Part shown: piece by piece, positions 25,831 through 35,454 of the stretch | How positions within the stretch are numbered: position 1 is the stretch's first letter | Layout of the letters: every line of letters starts with the position of its first letter | DNA from: CAXBMB01 sp052078155 | GTDB lineage: Bacteria > Pseudomonadota > Alphaproteobacteria > Kiloniellales > DSM-21159 | Length of the DNA stretch: 64,000 bases | Assembly (NCBI GenBank): GCA_052078155.1 | Contig: JBQJBP010000001.1 | Location: 2,418,001 to 2,482,000, forward strand | Reading direction: 5' to 3' | Program-made: the position numbers and the translations under genes | The notes under the pieces: generated by a model | What the model saw: the letters and a program-made list of their open reading frames with translations, nothing else | Told to the model about the DNA's origin: nothing | The model's database searches: none

Positions 25831-27960
25831 ATGGTTTCACTCTGGCTCGTCCTTAGCATAATTGTGGGCGCGCTGGTGATATCCCTGGCTCTTGCCCGGC
25901 TGGCCACCCGCCGCGGCCATCATATTGATCGGGCCGAAAGCCAGATTCAGGAACTAACCAAAACCCTGAAGACAAAAGAGGCCGAACTCGGTCAGCTGAA
26001 CCAAGAGGTGACCGGTCTTCAGGAAAAACTGGAGAGCAGGGGTGAAGAGCTGGAGCAATCCAGAACCAGCAGCAAAAACCTCCAGGCTCTCCTCAACGCC
26101 CTGCCCCAACCCATCTGGCAACGGGACCGCGATCTCAACCTGCAGTTCTGCAACAAGGCCTTTCTGGAAGCTGTCGGCACCACGCTGGAAGAAGCCCTTG
26201 AGCAGAACATCGAACTGATCGAAGGAAGCGACGGAGAAACGGCCCGGGCGCTGGCAACCAAGGCCATGGATTCCGGTTCTGCCCAGTATCAGCGCTTTCA
26301 TGCGGTCACTGGCGGCCAGCGGTCTTACCTGGAGATCGGTGAAATACCTCTGCCCGACGGCAGTTTGCTGGGCAATGCCCTCAACCTGACCGAACTGGAG
26401 GAAATCAGCAAAGAGCTGACCCGCCATCAGGACGCCCACCGGGCAGTCATGGAACAGATGGGGGTCGGCATTGCCATCTTCGGGCCGGACATGAACCTGC
26501 AGTTCTTCAATGCAGCCTATGCCCGGATCCGGGGCATAGATGAGTCCTACCTTGCCACCCTGCCCCACCTCGGCGACCTGCTGGAACGGCTGCGGGATCT
26601 GCGCCTTCTGCCGGAACAGGCCAACTTCACCGAATACAAGCAGCAGCGGCTGCGGGCCTACCAGAACCTGATCGATCCTCTGGAAGATCTGCTGCATCTG
26701 CCCAATGACCAGACCTTGCGCATGACCACCCACCCCCACCCGCTGGGCGGGGTGGTGATGACCGTTGAAGATGTCACCGATACCTTGCGGCTGGAACGCA
26801 CCTACAACACTCTGCTGGAGGTTCAGCGCGAAACACTCAACAACCTTTACGAAGGTGTTGCGGTTTATGGCGCTGACGGGCGCATCAAACTCTCGAACCC
26901 GGCCTTCCTGCGCATCTGGAACCTGACCCAGGATTTCATTGCCACCTCACCACATGTGCGGGACGTGACCGACAGCACCCGTGACTTCTACCCGCAAAGT
27001 GACGAGGACTGGCCCGCCTTCCGCGAAGATCTGGTGATCCAGGCAACAGAACCCAGCGCCACCTACGGCCGGCTGGAACGCACGGACCAAACCCTGCTGG
27101 ACTGGAGCCAAATTCCCCTGCCGGACGGGGCCAGCCTTTTCACCTACATCGACGTCACCGATGCCCATCGGGTGGAACTGGCCCTGCGGGAGCGCAACGA
27201 AGCCCTGGAGACAACAGACCGGCTGAAGTCAGAGTTCATTGCCAACATTTCCTATGAACTGCGCACGCCTCTCAACGCCATCATCGGCTTCGCTGAAATC
27301 CTGCAGAATGAGTACTTCGGCCAGCTCAACGACCGGCAGGCGGAATACTCCCAGGCCATTGTTGAATCATCCCAGCGCCTGATTGCGCTGATCAACGACA
27401 TTCTGGATCTGGCCTCAGTGGAGGCCGGCTATCTGCAGCTGGACTACCACGAAATGGATGTCTTTGAGCTGGTGTCCGGCGCTCAGAAGCTGTGGCAGGA
27501 ACGGGCCCACGCACGGGGGCTGGAACTGAAAATCGACTGCGAAAAAGACATTGGAAATCTCAACTGTGATGAGCGTCGTCTGACCCAGGCACTTTTCAAC
27601 CTGCTTTCCAACTCCTTCAAATTCACACCGGAAGGCGGGTCCATCACCCTGGGGGCCCGGCAGCGTAAAGACGAGCTGTTGCTCTTTGTCGCCGATACCG
27701 GCATCGGCATTCCCGCCCGGGAACAGGAGCGGGTTTTTGAGAAGTTTGAGCAGCTGAGCAGCAACGATCCCGGCGGTCAGCGCCAACAGGGCGCGGGTCT
27801 GGGACTGTCTTTGGTCAAGAGCCTGGTGGAGCTGCATGGCGGCTGGGTGAACATGGAATCAGCCGCAGAGTCCGGCACCACAGTTACCTGCCATCTGCCG
27901 AAAAACGGTCAGAAATCAGGCCCTGTTACCCTGTCGGTCGTCGGCGGCACAGAGAGCTAA
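25831..27960 (+). CDS. divL: DivL-type sensor histidine kinase with Tyr in the H-box
   Basis: 709 residues: one N-terminal membrane helix (3-25), a coiled coil (35-85), PAS-like regions at about 85-190, 205-315 and 335-445, then HisKA and HATPase_c. The H-box reads FIANISYELRTPLNAIIGF: the phosphoacceptor His is Tyr475. N-box (LFNLLSNSFKF, 588-598), G1 (DTGIGIP, 622-628) and G2 (GAGLGLSLVKSL) are intact. In Caulobacter, DivL has the same Tyr, localises to a pole, binds DivK and controls CckA and CtrA. Position next to ahcY and tsaE-addBA also fits alphaproteobacterial gene order. A role in the cell-cycle phosphorelay is inferred from this. Confidence 0.87.
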   Translation: MVSLWLVLSIIVGALVISLALARLATRRGHHIDRAESQIQELTKTLKTKEAELGQLNQEVTGLQEKLESRGEELEQSRTSSKNLQALLNALPQPIWQRDRDLNLQFCNKAFLEAVGTTLEEALEQNIELIEGSDGETARALATKAMDSGSAQYQRFHAVTGGQRSYLEIGEIPLPDGSLLGNALNLTELEEISKELTRHQDAHRAVMEQMGVGIAIFGPDMNLQFFNAAYARIRGIDESYLATLPHLGDLLERLRDLRLLPEQANFTEYKQQRLRAYQNLIDPLEDLLHLPNDQTLRMTTHPHPLGGVVMTVEDVTDTLRLERTYNTLLEVQRETLNNLYEGVAVYGADGRIKLSNPAFLRIWNLTQDFIATSPHVRDVTDSTRDFYPQSDEDWPAFREDLVIQATEPSATYGRLERTDQTLLDWSQIPLPDGASLFTYIDVTDAHRVELALRERNEALETTDRLKSEFIANISYELRTPLNAIIGFAEILQNEYFGQLNDRQAEYSQAIVESSQRLIALINDILDLASVEAGYLQLDYHEMDVFELVSGAQKLWQERAHARGLELKIDCEKDIGNLNCDERRLTQALFNLLSNSFKFTPEGGSITLGARQRKDELLLFVADTGIGIPAREQERVFEKFEQLSSNDPGGQRQQGAGLGLSLVKSLVELHGGWVNMESAAESGTTVTCHLPKNGQKSGPVTLSVVGGTES

Positions 27961-28190
27961 CAAGCGCGCAAAAAAGGGGAAGCTGAGGGACGCCGGAGAT
28001 TTGGGCAGATGACCTTCCTTACGCTCTACCCTGTTGAACAGAAACTCACAGCCAAAGCAGTGTGACGAACCCACCCCGGGCAGAGCAACTATGGTCGAGC
28101 CAGCCTGATCCCTCGCTCCGGGACTTTTTCCCAACAGCGCTTCCGGTCTCTGACCTCGCTTTTCAACCAGCGCCTTTAGTGTTTAGAAAG

Positions 28191-29219
28191 TCAGCTGCTG
28201 GCCGGTTTGTCCGGGACACCGCGACTGGTTGAATATTCCCAGTGCAGCTCTTCTTCCTCATGCACCAGATTGAAGATCTGATGAACGGCTGTGGCGACCT
28301 CTGCAAAGCCGGTCAGGATCAGCTTCAGCTTGTTGGGGTAATGGGCAATATCACCAACGGCGAAGAAACCCGGCAAATTTGTTTGCTGGGTCAGGGGATC
28401 CACAGCCACATGGTTGTGATCCAGGTTCAGTCCCCAGTCGGCGATGGGGCCAAGGTTCATGGAGAGGCCGAAAAAGGGCAGCAGGCAATCCGCCTCAAGC
28501 GTACGGGTATTGCCGTCCAGATCCCGGACCACAACACCGCTCAGCTGTCCATCCTGTCCTTCCAGAGCGTGCAACTGGTAGGGCACCACAAGCTCAATGC
28601 GACCGGCATCGGCCAACTGATGCAGACGGGCCACCGATTCAGGGACACCACGGAACTTCGGGCGCCGATGGATCACATAAACCTTTTCGGCAATGTCAGC
28701 CAGAATGAGGGACCAGTCGAGGGCAGAATCCCCGCCCCCGGCAATCACCACCTTCTTGTCGCGAAAGGCCTCCGGCTTGGCCACCATGTAAAAGACGGAC
28801 TGTCCTTCATAATCTTCCAGACCGGCAAGCGGGGGACGGTTCGGGCCGAAAGCTCCGACCCCGGCGGCCAGAACAATGGCTGCAGCCTCCAGCTTCACCC
28901 CTTTTGAGGTGGTGACCCGCCAGCGTTTGCCAACCCTGCTGACTTCCGTCACCTGCTGGCTGAGGTGGTAGACCGTATCAAAGGGCGACGCCTGTTTTTC
29001 CAGCTGATCAATCAAGCCCTGTCCGGTGATCATCGGATAGCCCGGAATGTCATAGATGGGTTTTTCAGGATAGAGCGCGGCACACTGCCCGCCCACCATG
29101 TCCAGCGTGTCGATGACGTGGCACTGCATTTTCAGCATGCCGCACTGAAAAACGGTGAAAAGGCCCACGGGCCCCGCGCCAATGACAACCACATCGGTGG
29201 TGAGAAACTCTTCGCTCAC
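28191..29219 (-). CDS. Ferredoxin/flavodoxin--NADP(+) reductase, thioredoxin-reductase-like type
   Basis: 342 residues from a GTG at 29219 with TGGAG 7 bases upstream. FAD motif GAGPVGL (about 13-19), NADPH motif AGGGDSALDW (about 160-169), C-terminal FAD contact FFAVGDIAHYPNK. The redox C-x-x-C of thioredoxin reductase is absent, and GGQCAALYPEKPIYDIPG is diagnostic of this FNR type. It transfers electrons between NADPH and ferredoxin or flavodoxin in the cytosol. It runs opposite to its neighbours and interrupts the ahcY-divL-tsaE-addBA block. No terminator seen in the 230 bases it shares with divL. Confidence 0.93.
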   Translation of the reverse strand: MSEEFLTTDVVVIGAGPVGLFTVFQCGMLKMQCHVIDTLDMVGGQCAALYPEKPIYDIPGYPMITGQGLIDQLEKQASPFDTVYHLSQQVTEVSRVGKRWRVTTSKGVKLEAAAIVLAAGVGAFGPNRPPLAGLEDYEGQSVFYMVAKPEAFRDKKVVIAGGGDSALDWSLILADIAEKVYVIHRRPKFRGVPESVARLHQLADAGRIELVVPYQLHALEGQDGQLSGVVVRDLDGNTRTLEADCLLPFFGLSMNLGPIADWGLNLDHNHVAVDPLTQQTNLPGFFAVGDIAHYPNKLKLILTGFAEVATAVHQIFNLVHEEEELHWEYSTSRGVPDKPASS

Positions 29220-29459
29220 AAAACGACTCCAGACAGACCGGAAAGAAGAACCTGAGGTTCAGACGACAGGCTCCAGAAAGGGCCCTTAAAATGGCGGGCC
29301 GGAGGGGGCAATGCAAGCACGCCAAAACCCCAAATTTAGTGGGGCCAATTTCGCCCCAAGCCGGAGCTGTCATTGCCCCGATTCCCGGGGAATGATAAAG
29401 ACCGTTAACCACACAAGTTTTAGCCGATCAGCCGCCTTCCCGCAGGGACAAAAAACCAG

Positions 29460-30017
29460 ATGACAGGACCATCTCTGCACATCAGCCTGCCGGATGAAGA
29501 CGCCACCCGGCAATTGGCCCGCCATCTGGCGCCCTTGCTGAGGGCCGGTGACGTTCTGGCACTGGACGGGGATCTGGGTGCCGGAAAAACAGCCTTCTCC
29601 CGCGCCCTGATCAATGCGCTGCCCGGGCCGGCGGAAGAGGTTCCCAGTCCAACGTTCACCCTGGTACAGACCTACGAGCGCGCCGACCTGGAAGTCTGGC
29701 ATGTGGATCTTTACCGGCTGGAAGAGCCTGAAGAAGCCATCGAGCTGGGCCTGGAAGAGGCCTTCAGCGATGCGCTTTGCCTGGTCGAATGGCCGGAGCG
29801 TCTGGGGCCCTATCTGCCACCCACGGCGCTGTCCCTGGTGCTGACCCATGGATCTCAAGACAGTCCGGCCACCCAGCAGGCCCGCACAGCCCGACTGAGC
29901 GGCGGGTCCAACTGGACGTTGCGTCTGGACGCCCTGCTCAAGGATTTGACGGACAGCGGGTCCCTTCGCCTTCTTACCCCTTCTTCACCTGATCTTTCGT
30001 CGGAGAGTTCTTCTTGA
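29460..30017 (+). CDS. tsaE: tRNA threonylcarbamoyladenosine biosynthesis ATPase TsaE
   Basis: 185 residues; the core is TsaE, with a C-terminal extension of about 30 residues. Walker A is GDLGAGKT (37-44). SPTFTLVQTYE and VWHVDLYRLEEPEEAIELGLEEAF are strongly conserved family stretches. TsaE is the ATPase that drives the TsaB-TsaD complex in making t6A37 in ANN-decoding tRNAs. It overlaps amgK by 4 bases (TTGA), so the two are translationally coupled. Confidence 0.95.
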   Translation: MTGPSLHISLPDEDATRQLARHLAPLLRAGDVLALDGDLGAGKTAFSRALINALPGPAEEVPSPTFTLVQTYERADLEVWHVDLYRLEEPEEAIELGLEEAFSDALCLVEWPERLGPYLPPTALSLVLTHGSQDSPATQQARTARLSGGSNWTLRLDALLKDLTDSGSLRLLTPSSPDLSSESSS

Positions 30018-31105
30018 CCCCAGCACAGGCCAACGCCAAATCCCTTCTGTCTGCAGACCGGCAGTCAGAAATCGATACCTTTCTGGCTGAATCCGGCTGG
30101 GCAGACGCTTCCTGGGACCTCCTGGCAGCTGATGCTTCTTTCCGGCGCTACCACCGGGCCGTGGTGCAGGACAAAGCCGTCGTCATCATGGACGCGCCGC
30201 CGGGCAAAGAAAAACCGGAAGAGTTTGTTCACCTCTCAAATCTCCTGACATCGCTGGATTTGAGTCCCCCTGCGATCCTCAACAGCGACCTGCCCCGTGG
30301 CCTGGTGCTGCTGGAAGACCTGGGCGATGACACCTTTACCAAAGTGCTGCGCCGGGCCCAGACCGACAATCAGGAACTGGCCTGCGCCGGTCAGCTTTAC
30401 AAACTGGCCAGCGATACCCTGATCCAGCTGCACAGCCGCTGGGAAACACCGCTGGCAAAGGGCATTCCCGCTTACGATGAACAGGTCCTGTTGGAAGAAG
30501 CCCTGCTGTTCACGGACTGGCTCTGGCCGGTTCTCTTCGGGGCCGCCCCCAAACGCGAAGTCCGGGACAGCTTCATTGCCGCCTGGAAAGAGGTTCTGCC
30601 GGTGGCGCAGGCTCTGCCATCCACTCTGGTCCTGAGGGATTATCACGTGGACAACCTGATGGTTCTCAACAGCTCTGCCGGAACAGACAGTCTGCTGGAC
30701 CGGGAGCTGAGCGTGGCCGACTGCGGTCTGCTGGATTTCCAGGACGCCCTGATCGGCAGCCCGGCTTACGATCTGGTTTCTCTGTTGCGCGATGCCCGCC
30801 GGGATGTGGAGCAGGACCTGCAGGACAGCATGATGGCCCACTATCTGTCCCAACGGCCAGGGTTGGATGAAGCGCTGTTCAAACAGGCCTACTGGGTGCT
30901 GGGGGCGCAGCGAACCACCAAGATCCTGGGAATTTTCATGCGCCTCTGGAAACGGGATGGCAAAGCCGCGTACCTGCGGCACTTCCCGCGCCTCTGGCGC
31001 TTGCTGGGCGAAGAGCTGTCCCAGCCCTGCCTGGCTCCTGTCGCAGCCTGGTTTGAGGCCCACGTACCGGACTCAAAGCGCATTCAGCCGGAAAGCACTC
31101 CATAA
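30014..31105 (+). CDS. amgK: Anomeric MurNAc/GlcNAc kinase AmgK-like phosphotransferase
   Basis: 363 residues from a TTG at 30014, with GGAGAG 6 bases upstream. APH/choline-kinase fold with catalytic loop LRDYHVDNLMV (about 210-220) and metal motif CGLLDFQDALIGSPAYDL. LGAQRTTKILGIFMRLWKRDGK near the C-terminus is typical of this family. AmgK phosphorylates MurNAc at the anomeric carbon in cell-wall recycling; the next gene encodes the partner uridylyltransferase MurU. Together they let recycled MurNAc bypass de novo UDP-MurNAc synthesis, a route known to lower fosfomycin sensitivity. Gene order tsaE-amgK-murU-addB supports the call. Confidence 0.88.
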   Translation: MTPAQANAKSLLSADRQSEIDTFLAESGWADASWDLLAADASFRRYHRAVVQDKAVVIMDAPPGKEKPEEFVHLSNLLTSLDLSPPAILNSDLPRGLVLLEDLGDDTFTKVLRRAQTDNQELACAGQLYKLASDTLIQLHSRWETPLAKGIPAYDEQVLLEEALLFTDWLWPVLFGAAPKREVRDSFIAAWKEVLPVAQALPSTLVLRDYHVDNLMVLNSSAGTDSLLDRELSVADCGLLDFQDALIGSPAYDLVSLLRDARRDVEQDLQDSMMAHYLSQRPGLDEALFKQAYWVLGAQRTTKILGIFMRLWKRDGKAAYLRHFPRLWRLLGEELSQPCLAPVAAWFEAHVPDSKRIQPESTP

Positions 31106-31282
31106 GCGCAAAGCACTTCAAAGGGCCGAAACTTCGCTCTATGGTGTTCTGCCCGCAGAGTCTCGCCGGAACAGCTGACCAGCCCCTAATGGGAGGGGTT
31201 CTGACCGTCTCCAACAAGGTTGGAGGCCGATCGCTTCTTCATACTGTCCAAACTCAGAAGCCCAGCCAGGAGCCCTCCTTTC

Positions 31283-32122
31283 ATGCCCGCAAAAAACAAA
31301 GCAAACGGTGCTGCCCCCGTTTCCGCGCTGACGCCCGCCTTAACTCCGCTGGCAAAGCCGACCCACGCCATGGTTCTGGCTGCCGGTCGGGGCGAGCGCA
31401 TGCGCCCCATCAGCGATCACCTGCCCAAACCCATGGTGGAGGTTTGCGGGCAACCCATGATCGATCGGGTGCTGGACCGGCTGACAGAGTTCGGCGTGGA
31501 GACCATCGTGGTCAACCTCTGGCACCTGGCGGACAAAATGCAGGCCCACGTGGAAGGCTGGCAGCAAAGCCCGCACCCGGAAGGTCTGGTCAAGCCTCAG
31601 GTGCTCTTCTCCCGCGAAGAAAGTCTGCTGGACACCGGCGGTGGCATCAAAAAGGCACTGCCCTTGTTGGGAGACGCACCTTTTTTTGCCTGCAACAGTG
31701 ACCTCCTGTGGCTGAACGGTGTGGCCCCGGTTCTTGACCTCATGGCCCAGGCCTGGAATCCGGAGCAGATGGACGCTTTGTTGCTGCAGCATCCCAGCAA
31801 CTCCGCCGTTGGCTACGAAGGACTGGGGGATTTTAGCATGGATCCCATGGGGCTGCTGCAGCGGCGCCTGGAGTTTGAAGTGGCCCCTTACGTCTATGCC
31901 GGGGTGCAGCTGATCAAGCCGGAGCTTTTTGAAGACGCACCTGACGGGGCCTTTTCCATGAACCGCTTGTGGGACAAGGCCCTGGAAGCCCAGCGCCTCT
32001 ACGGTCAGCACAATGAGGGGTGCTGGTATCATGTGGGCACCCCTCAGGCCCTGACAGAAGTCGAAGCCCTCTTTGCCGAAGAGGTCTGGGCACCTCAGGC
32101 CATTCATAAGGTGGTGGGTTAA
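31283..32122 (+). CDS. murU: N-acetylmuramate alpha-1-phosphate uridylyltransferase MurU
   Basis: 279 residues from the ATG at 31283 (AGGAG 10 bases upstream); the frame extends back to 31220. NTP-transferase fold: AMVLAAGRGERMRPISDHLPKPMVEV (29-54) with the G-x-G-x-R loop and the P-K-P Lys49. FFACNSDLLW holds the metal Asp. GCWYHVGTPQALTEVE is the family C-terminal motif. It makes UDP-MurNAc from MurNAc-1-phosphate, the product of the preceding kinase. The 177-base gap after amgK contains CTCCAAC/GTTGGAG (31209-31225), a small hairpin of unknown role. Confidence 0.9.
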   Translation: MPAKNKANGAAPVSALTPALTPLAKPTHAMVLAAGRGERMRPISDHLPKPMVEVCGQPMIDRVLDRLTEFGVETIVVNLWHLADKMQAHVEGWQQSPHPEGLVKPQVLFSREESLLDTGGGIKKALPLLGDAPFFACNSDLLWLNGVAPVLDLMAQAWNPEQMDALLLQHPSNSAVGYEGLGDFSMDPMGLLQRRLEFEVAPYVYAGVQLIKPELFEDAPDGAFSMNRLWDKALEAQRLYGQHNEGCWYHVGTPQALTEVEALFAEEVWAPQAIHKVVG

Positions 32123-32217
32123 GTGCCCCTGCCTTGAGCGCGATTGTCCCTTCCGCCGCAGGCAACAAGTCGTTACCCTCATAAGACGAATTCACCGCCA
32201 GGAAAGCCAGCCGATAA

Positions 32218-35200
32218 GTGGCAGACTCAACCGCCATGATTGACACTGCAGACGCCACAGTCAGCACCATCCCAGCCGAATTGGGCTTTGCTGACGCGCT
32301 GGCCCAGGGGCTTCTGCACCGCTTTCCTGACCCTCTGCAGCTGTCACAGGTTCTGGTTTACCTGCCGACCCGACGGGGGTGCCGCGCTGTGCAGGAAGCC
32401 TTCCTGCGCGCCACCGGCGGCCAGCCCCTGCTGTTGCCCCGCTTGATTCCCCTTGGGGATCTGGACGCCGACGAACTGCTGCTGACCCAGCAGGAGGCAT
32501 TGGATGGCCCGGGATTGGGACCTGGTGATGCTGACCTGCCTGAAGCTCTGCCATCCCTGACAAGACAGCTGCTGCTGACCCGGACCATTCTGGCCTGGCA
32601 TCGCCAGAAAACTCCGCAGGAGGTGCCGCCGGTTGATCAGGCCGCCCGCCTGGCCCAGGAACTGGGACGTCTGCTGGATCAGGTTGAAACGGAAGGTCTG
32701 AGTTTTGATCGGCTGGGTGATCTGGTGCCGGAAGACTATGCGGACCACTGGCAGGAAACCCTTCAGTTTCTGACCATCATCACCGAAGCCTGGCCCGACA
32801 TCGAAGCCGAACAGGGCTGCATCGGCATGGCAAGTCGCCGGCGTCTGCTGCATGAGAAACAGGCGCAGGCCTGGCGCCAGACGCCTCCCCCGGGTCCGAT
32901 CATTGCCGCAGGCTCCACCGGTTCCATTCCCTCCACCGCCCACCTGCTGGTGACCATTGCCCAGTTGCCCAGAGGGGAGGTGGTGCTGCCCGGTCTGGAC
33001 CGGTCCTGCGATGACGAAGCCTGGCGTCAACTGGCTCATGATCCCACCCACCCGCAATATGGTCTGGCCAACCTGCTGAAAAAGATGAAGCTGGCCCGCT
33101 CTCAGGTCTGCGACTGGCTGCCATCAGAAGAGTCAGAAAAAGACGCTCTATCCCAGGGTCCCAACCCTGACCGTCTCCCTGCTGCGGACCAGATCTCTGA
33201 TCAGGCGGGGCAGATTCCGGATCTCTTTTCAGCATTAGAGATCAAAACCCCTGAAAAGACGCCACCGGTTCCCCCTGCTTCCCTGAGCCACAGCCCGGCG
33301 TCCCGAGGGCGGCTGATCAACCTGGCCCTGGCCACGGCAGACAAAACCGCGGACTGGGCCCGCTGGACGGTCCCTGACGGGGCCAGCGCCTTTGATGCAG
33401 CGGATCTGCATGAGGCTCTTGCCGAGGTCTCCCGCCTGGATGCGCCTGACCCCGGGGCGGAAGCCGCGGCCATTGCGCTTTTGCTGCGGCAGGCCCTGGA
33501 AACACCGGAAAAGACAGCGGCGCTGGTCACACCAGACCGCCCGCTGGCGCGCCGGGTGGCGGCTGAGCTGCGCCGCTGGGACATTGAGGTAGATGATTCA
33601 GCCGGGGTACCTCTGAGTGAAACCCCGCCAGTACAGTTCCTGCGACTGACCGCACAGTTGCTGGCCGAAAACTGCGCACCGGTCGCTCTGCTGTCTGTTC
33701 TCAAGCACCCTCTGGCTGCCGGGGGGCTGTCGGCGGGTGACTTCCGGCGCAAAGCCCGCCGCCTGGAACGTGCCTTGTTGCGGGGGCCACGTCCGGGCAT
33801 CGGTTTTGACGGCTTGCAGGCGGCCCTGGAACAGGCACCCCAGGACAAACTGCGCTGGCCCCGGGACATCGACCCCGGTGAGCTCAGCCAGTGGATTGAG
33901 CAGCTGGCTGCCATGGCCCGGCCCTTTACAGACGCCTTCCACCGGGGAACCTTCTCTGACGTGGTGGATGGGCATCTGGCTTTCGTGGAGGCTCTGGCGG
34001 CAAGCGATCAGGAAAGCGGCGCTGACCGTCTCTGGCTGGAGGAAGCCGGGGAAGCGGCGGCCACCTTCTTTGCAGATCTGCGCGAAGCCAGTCTGGCCAG
34101 CGGGGCCGGTGACGCCCTGACAGCTCAGGGATACCCGGGTCTGCTGGACTCCCTGCTGGCCGGTGGCGTGGTCCGTCCCCGCTATGGCCGCCATCCCCGC
34201 CTTGCCATCCTGGGGCCTCTGGAAGCTCGGATGCAACGGGCTGACCTGCTGGTCCTTGGCGGATTGAACGAAGGCATCTGGCCCAGCGAAACAGACCCCG
34301 GCCCCTGGATGAGTCGTCCCATGCGTCAGCGCTTTGGCCTGCCCCCGGTGGAACGGCGCATTGGCCTGTCGGCCCATGACTTCACCCAGGCCATGGGGGC
34401 AAAAGAAGTGGTCCTGACCCGGGCAGAGCGGGCAGGTGGGGCACCAGCCGTTCCCTCACGCTGGCTTCGCCGACTGGATGCGCTGCTGGAAGCCATGGGC
34501 CAGTCAGCCGCCCTGCAGCGTCTGGACAGTCAGTGGGGACATTGGGCCAGCGCTCTGGACCAGCCAGACGACGGACCCAAACCCTGGGGACCACCAGCCC
34601 CCTGTCCACCGCTGGCCGCGCGCCCCAAAAAGCTCTCCGTCACGCGCATTGAAACCTGGATGCGAGACCCTTACGCCCTCTATGCCCGGCACATTCTGAA
34701 ACTGGTCGCCCTCGACCCCCTGGATGCGGATCCCGGGGCCGCCGACAAAGGCAACCTGATCCATAAAGCGCTGGAGCGGTTTCTGCTGGCCTATCCCGGC
34801 CCGTCAGCCCTGCCGGACAATGCCGAGCAGCAACTGTTGAAACTGGGCAATGAAGAGCTGGAAAGCGTCCGGGCCTATCCCGGTGTCTATGCCTTCTGGC
34901 AACCGCGCTTTCGCCGCATGGCCACCTGGGTGATTGAACAGGAAAGGCTGCGCCGGGAACACAAGCCGCAGACTTTTGTCGAAAAACGCGGAGAGCTGCA
35001 GCTGGACGGACTGACCCTGTTTGGCTTTGCCGACAGGATTGAACGCCTGCCCGATGGCAGCCTCTCCATCATGGACTACAAAACCGGACAGCCGCCCAGC
35101 CCGCCCAGTGTGTTGCGGGGTCTGGCCCCGCAGCTGCCGCTGGAAGCGGCCATCGCCCAGGCCGGTGGCTTTGAAGATGTGCCCGCAGGCAAAGCCACTG

Positions 35201-35454
35201 AGCTGGTGTTCTGGCGATTGTCCGGCGGTGATCCTGCCGGGGAGGTCAAGACCATAGCCGGGCGGAACATCCCTCCGGCCGATGAACTGGCTGAGCAGGC
35301 CCTGGAGGGACTGCGCCAGCTGATCGTTGCGTTCCAGGACCAAAGCACCGCCTATCATGCCCGCCCCCGACCGGCCTGGGCCCTGCTTTACAATGACTAC
35401 CTGCACCTGTCCCGGCAAAAGGAATGGAGCAGTGGCGCGGAGGGCGAAGAATGA
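32218..35454 (+). CDS. addB: Double-strand break repair helicase-nuclease subunit AddB
   Basis: 1078 residues from GTG 32218; ATG 32236 is an alternative. It has the alphaproteobacterial AddB layout: an inactivated helicase-like N-terminal part (YLPTRRGCRAVQEAFL near 42-57), a middle region with LVLGGLNEGIWPSETDPGPWMSRPMRQ, and a C-terminal PD-(D/E)xK nuclease (KGNLIHKALERFL; ADRIERLPDGSLSIMDYKTGQ). With AddA it resects broken DNA ends for RecA loading. The C-terminus lacks the Cys cluster of Bacillus AddB, as usual in this lineage. It overlaps addA by 4 bases. Confidence 0.96.
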   Translation: MADSTAMIDTADATVSTIPAELGFADALAQGLLHRFPDPLQLSQVLVYLPTRRGCRAVQEAFLRATGGQPLLLPRLIPLGDLDADELLLTQQEALDGPGLGPGDADLPEALPSLTRQLLLTRTILAWHRQKTPQEVPPVDQAARLAQELGRLLDQVETEGLSFDRLGDLVPEDYADHWQETLQFLTIITEAWPDIEAEQGCIGMASRRRLLHEKQAQAWRQTPPPGPIIAAGSTGSIPSTAHLLVTIAQLPRGEVVLPGLDRSCDDEAWRQLAHDPTHPQYGLANLLKKMKLARSQVCDWLPSEESEKDALSQGPNPDRLPAADQISDQAGQIPDLFSALEIKTPEKTPPVPPASLSHSPASRGRLINLALATADKTADWARWTVPDGASAFDAADLHEALAEVSRLDAPDPGAEAAAIALLLRQALETPEKTAALVTPDRPLARRVAAELRRWDIEVDDSAGVPLSETPPVQFLRLTAQLLAENCAPVALLSVLKHPLAAGGLSAGDFRRKARRLERALLRGPRPGIGFDGLQAALEQAPQDKLRWPRDIDPGELSQWIEQLAAMARPFTDAFHRGTFSDVVDGHLAFVEALAASDQESGADRLWLEEAGEAAATFFADLREASLASGAGDALTAQGYPGLLDSLLAGGVVRPRYGRHPRLAILGPLEARMQRADLLVLGGLNEGIWPSETDPGPWMSRPMRQRFGLPPVERRIGLSAHDFTQAMGAKEVVLTRAERAGGAPAVPSRWLRRLDALLEAMGQSAALQRLDSQWGHWASALDQPDDGPKPWGPPAPCPPLAARPKKLSVTRIETWMRDPYALYARHILKLVALDPLDADPGAADKGNLIHKALERFLLAYPGPSALPDNAEQQLLKLGNEELESVRAYPGVYAFWQPRFRRMATWVIEQERLRREHKPQTFVEKRGELQLDGLTLFGFADRIERLPDGSLSIMDYKTGQPPSPPSVLRGLAPQLPLEAAIAQAGGFEDVPAGKATELVFWRLSGGDPAGEVKTIAGRNIPPADELAEQALEGLRQLIVAFQDQSTAYHARPRPAWALLYNDYLHLSRQKEWSSGAEGEE

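Noticed and set aside
35280..35454. Missing Fe-S cysteines at the AddB C-terminus as an anomaly
   Set aside because: Alphaproteobacterial AddB proteins, as I know them, end without this Cys cluster, so it is normal for the lineage.
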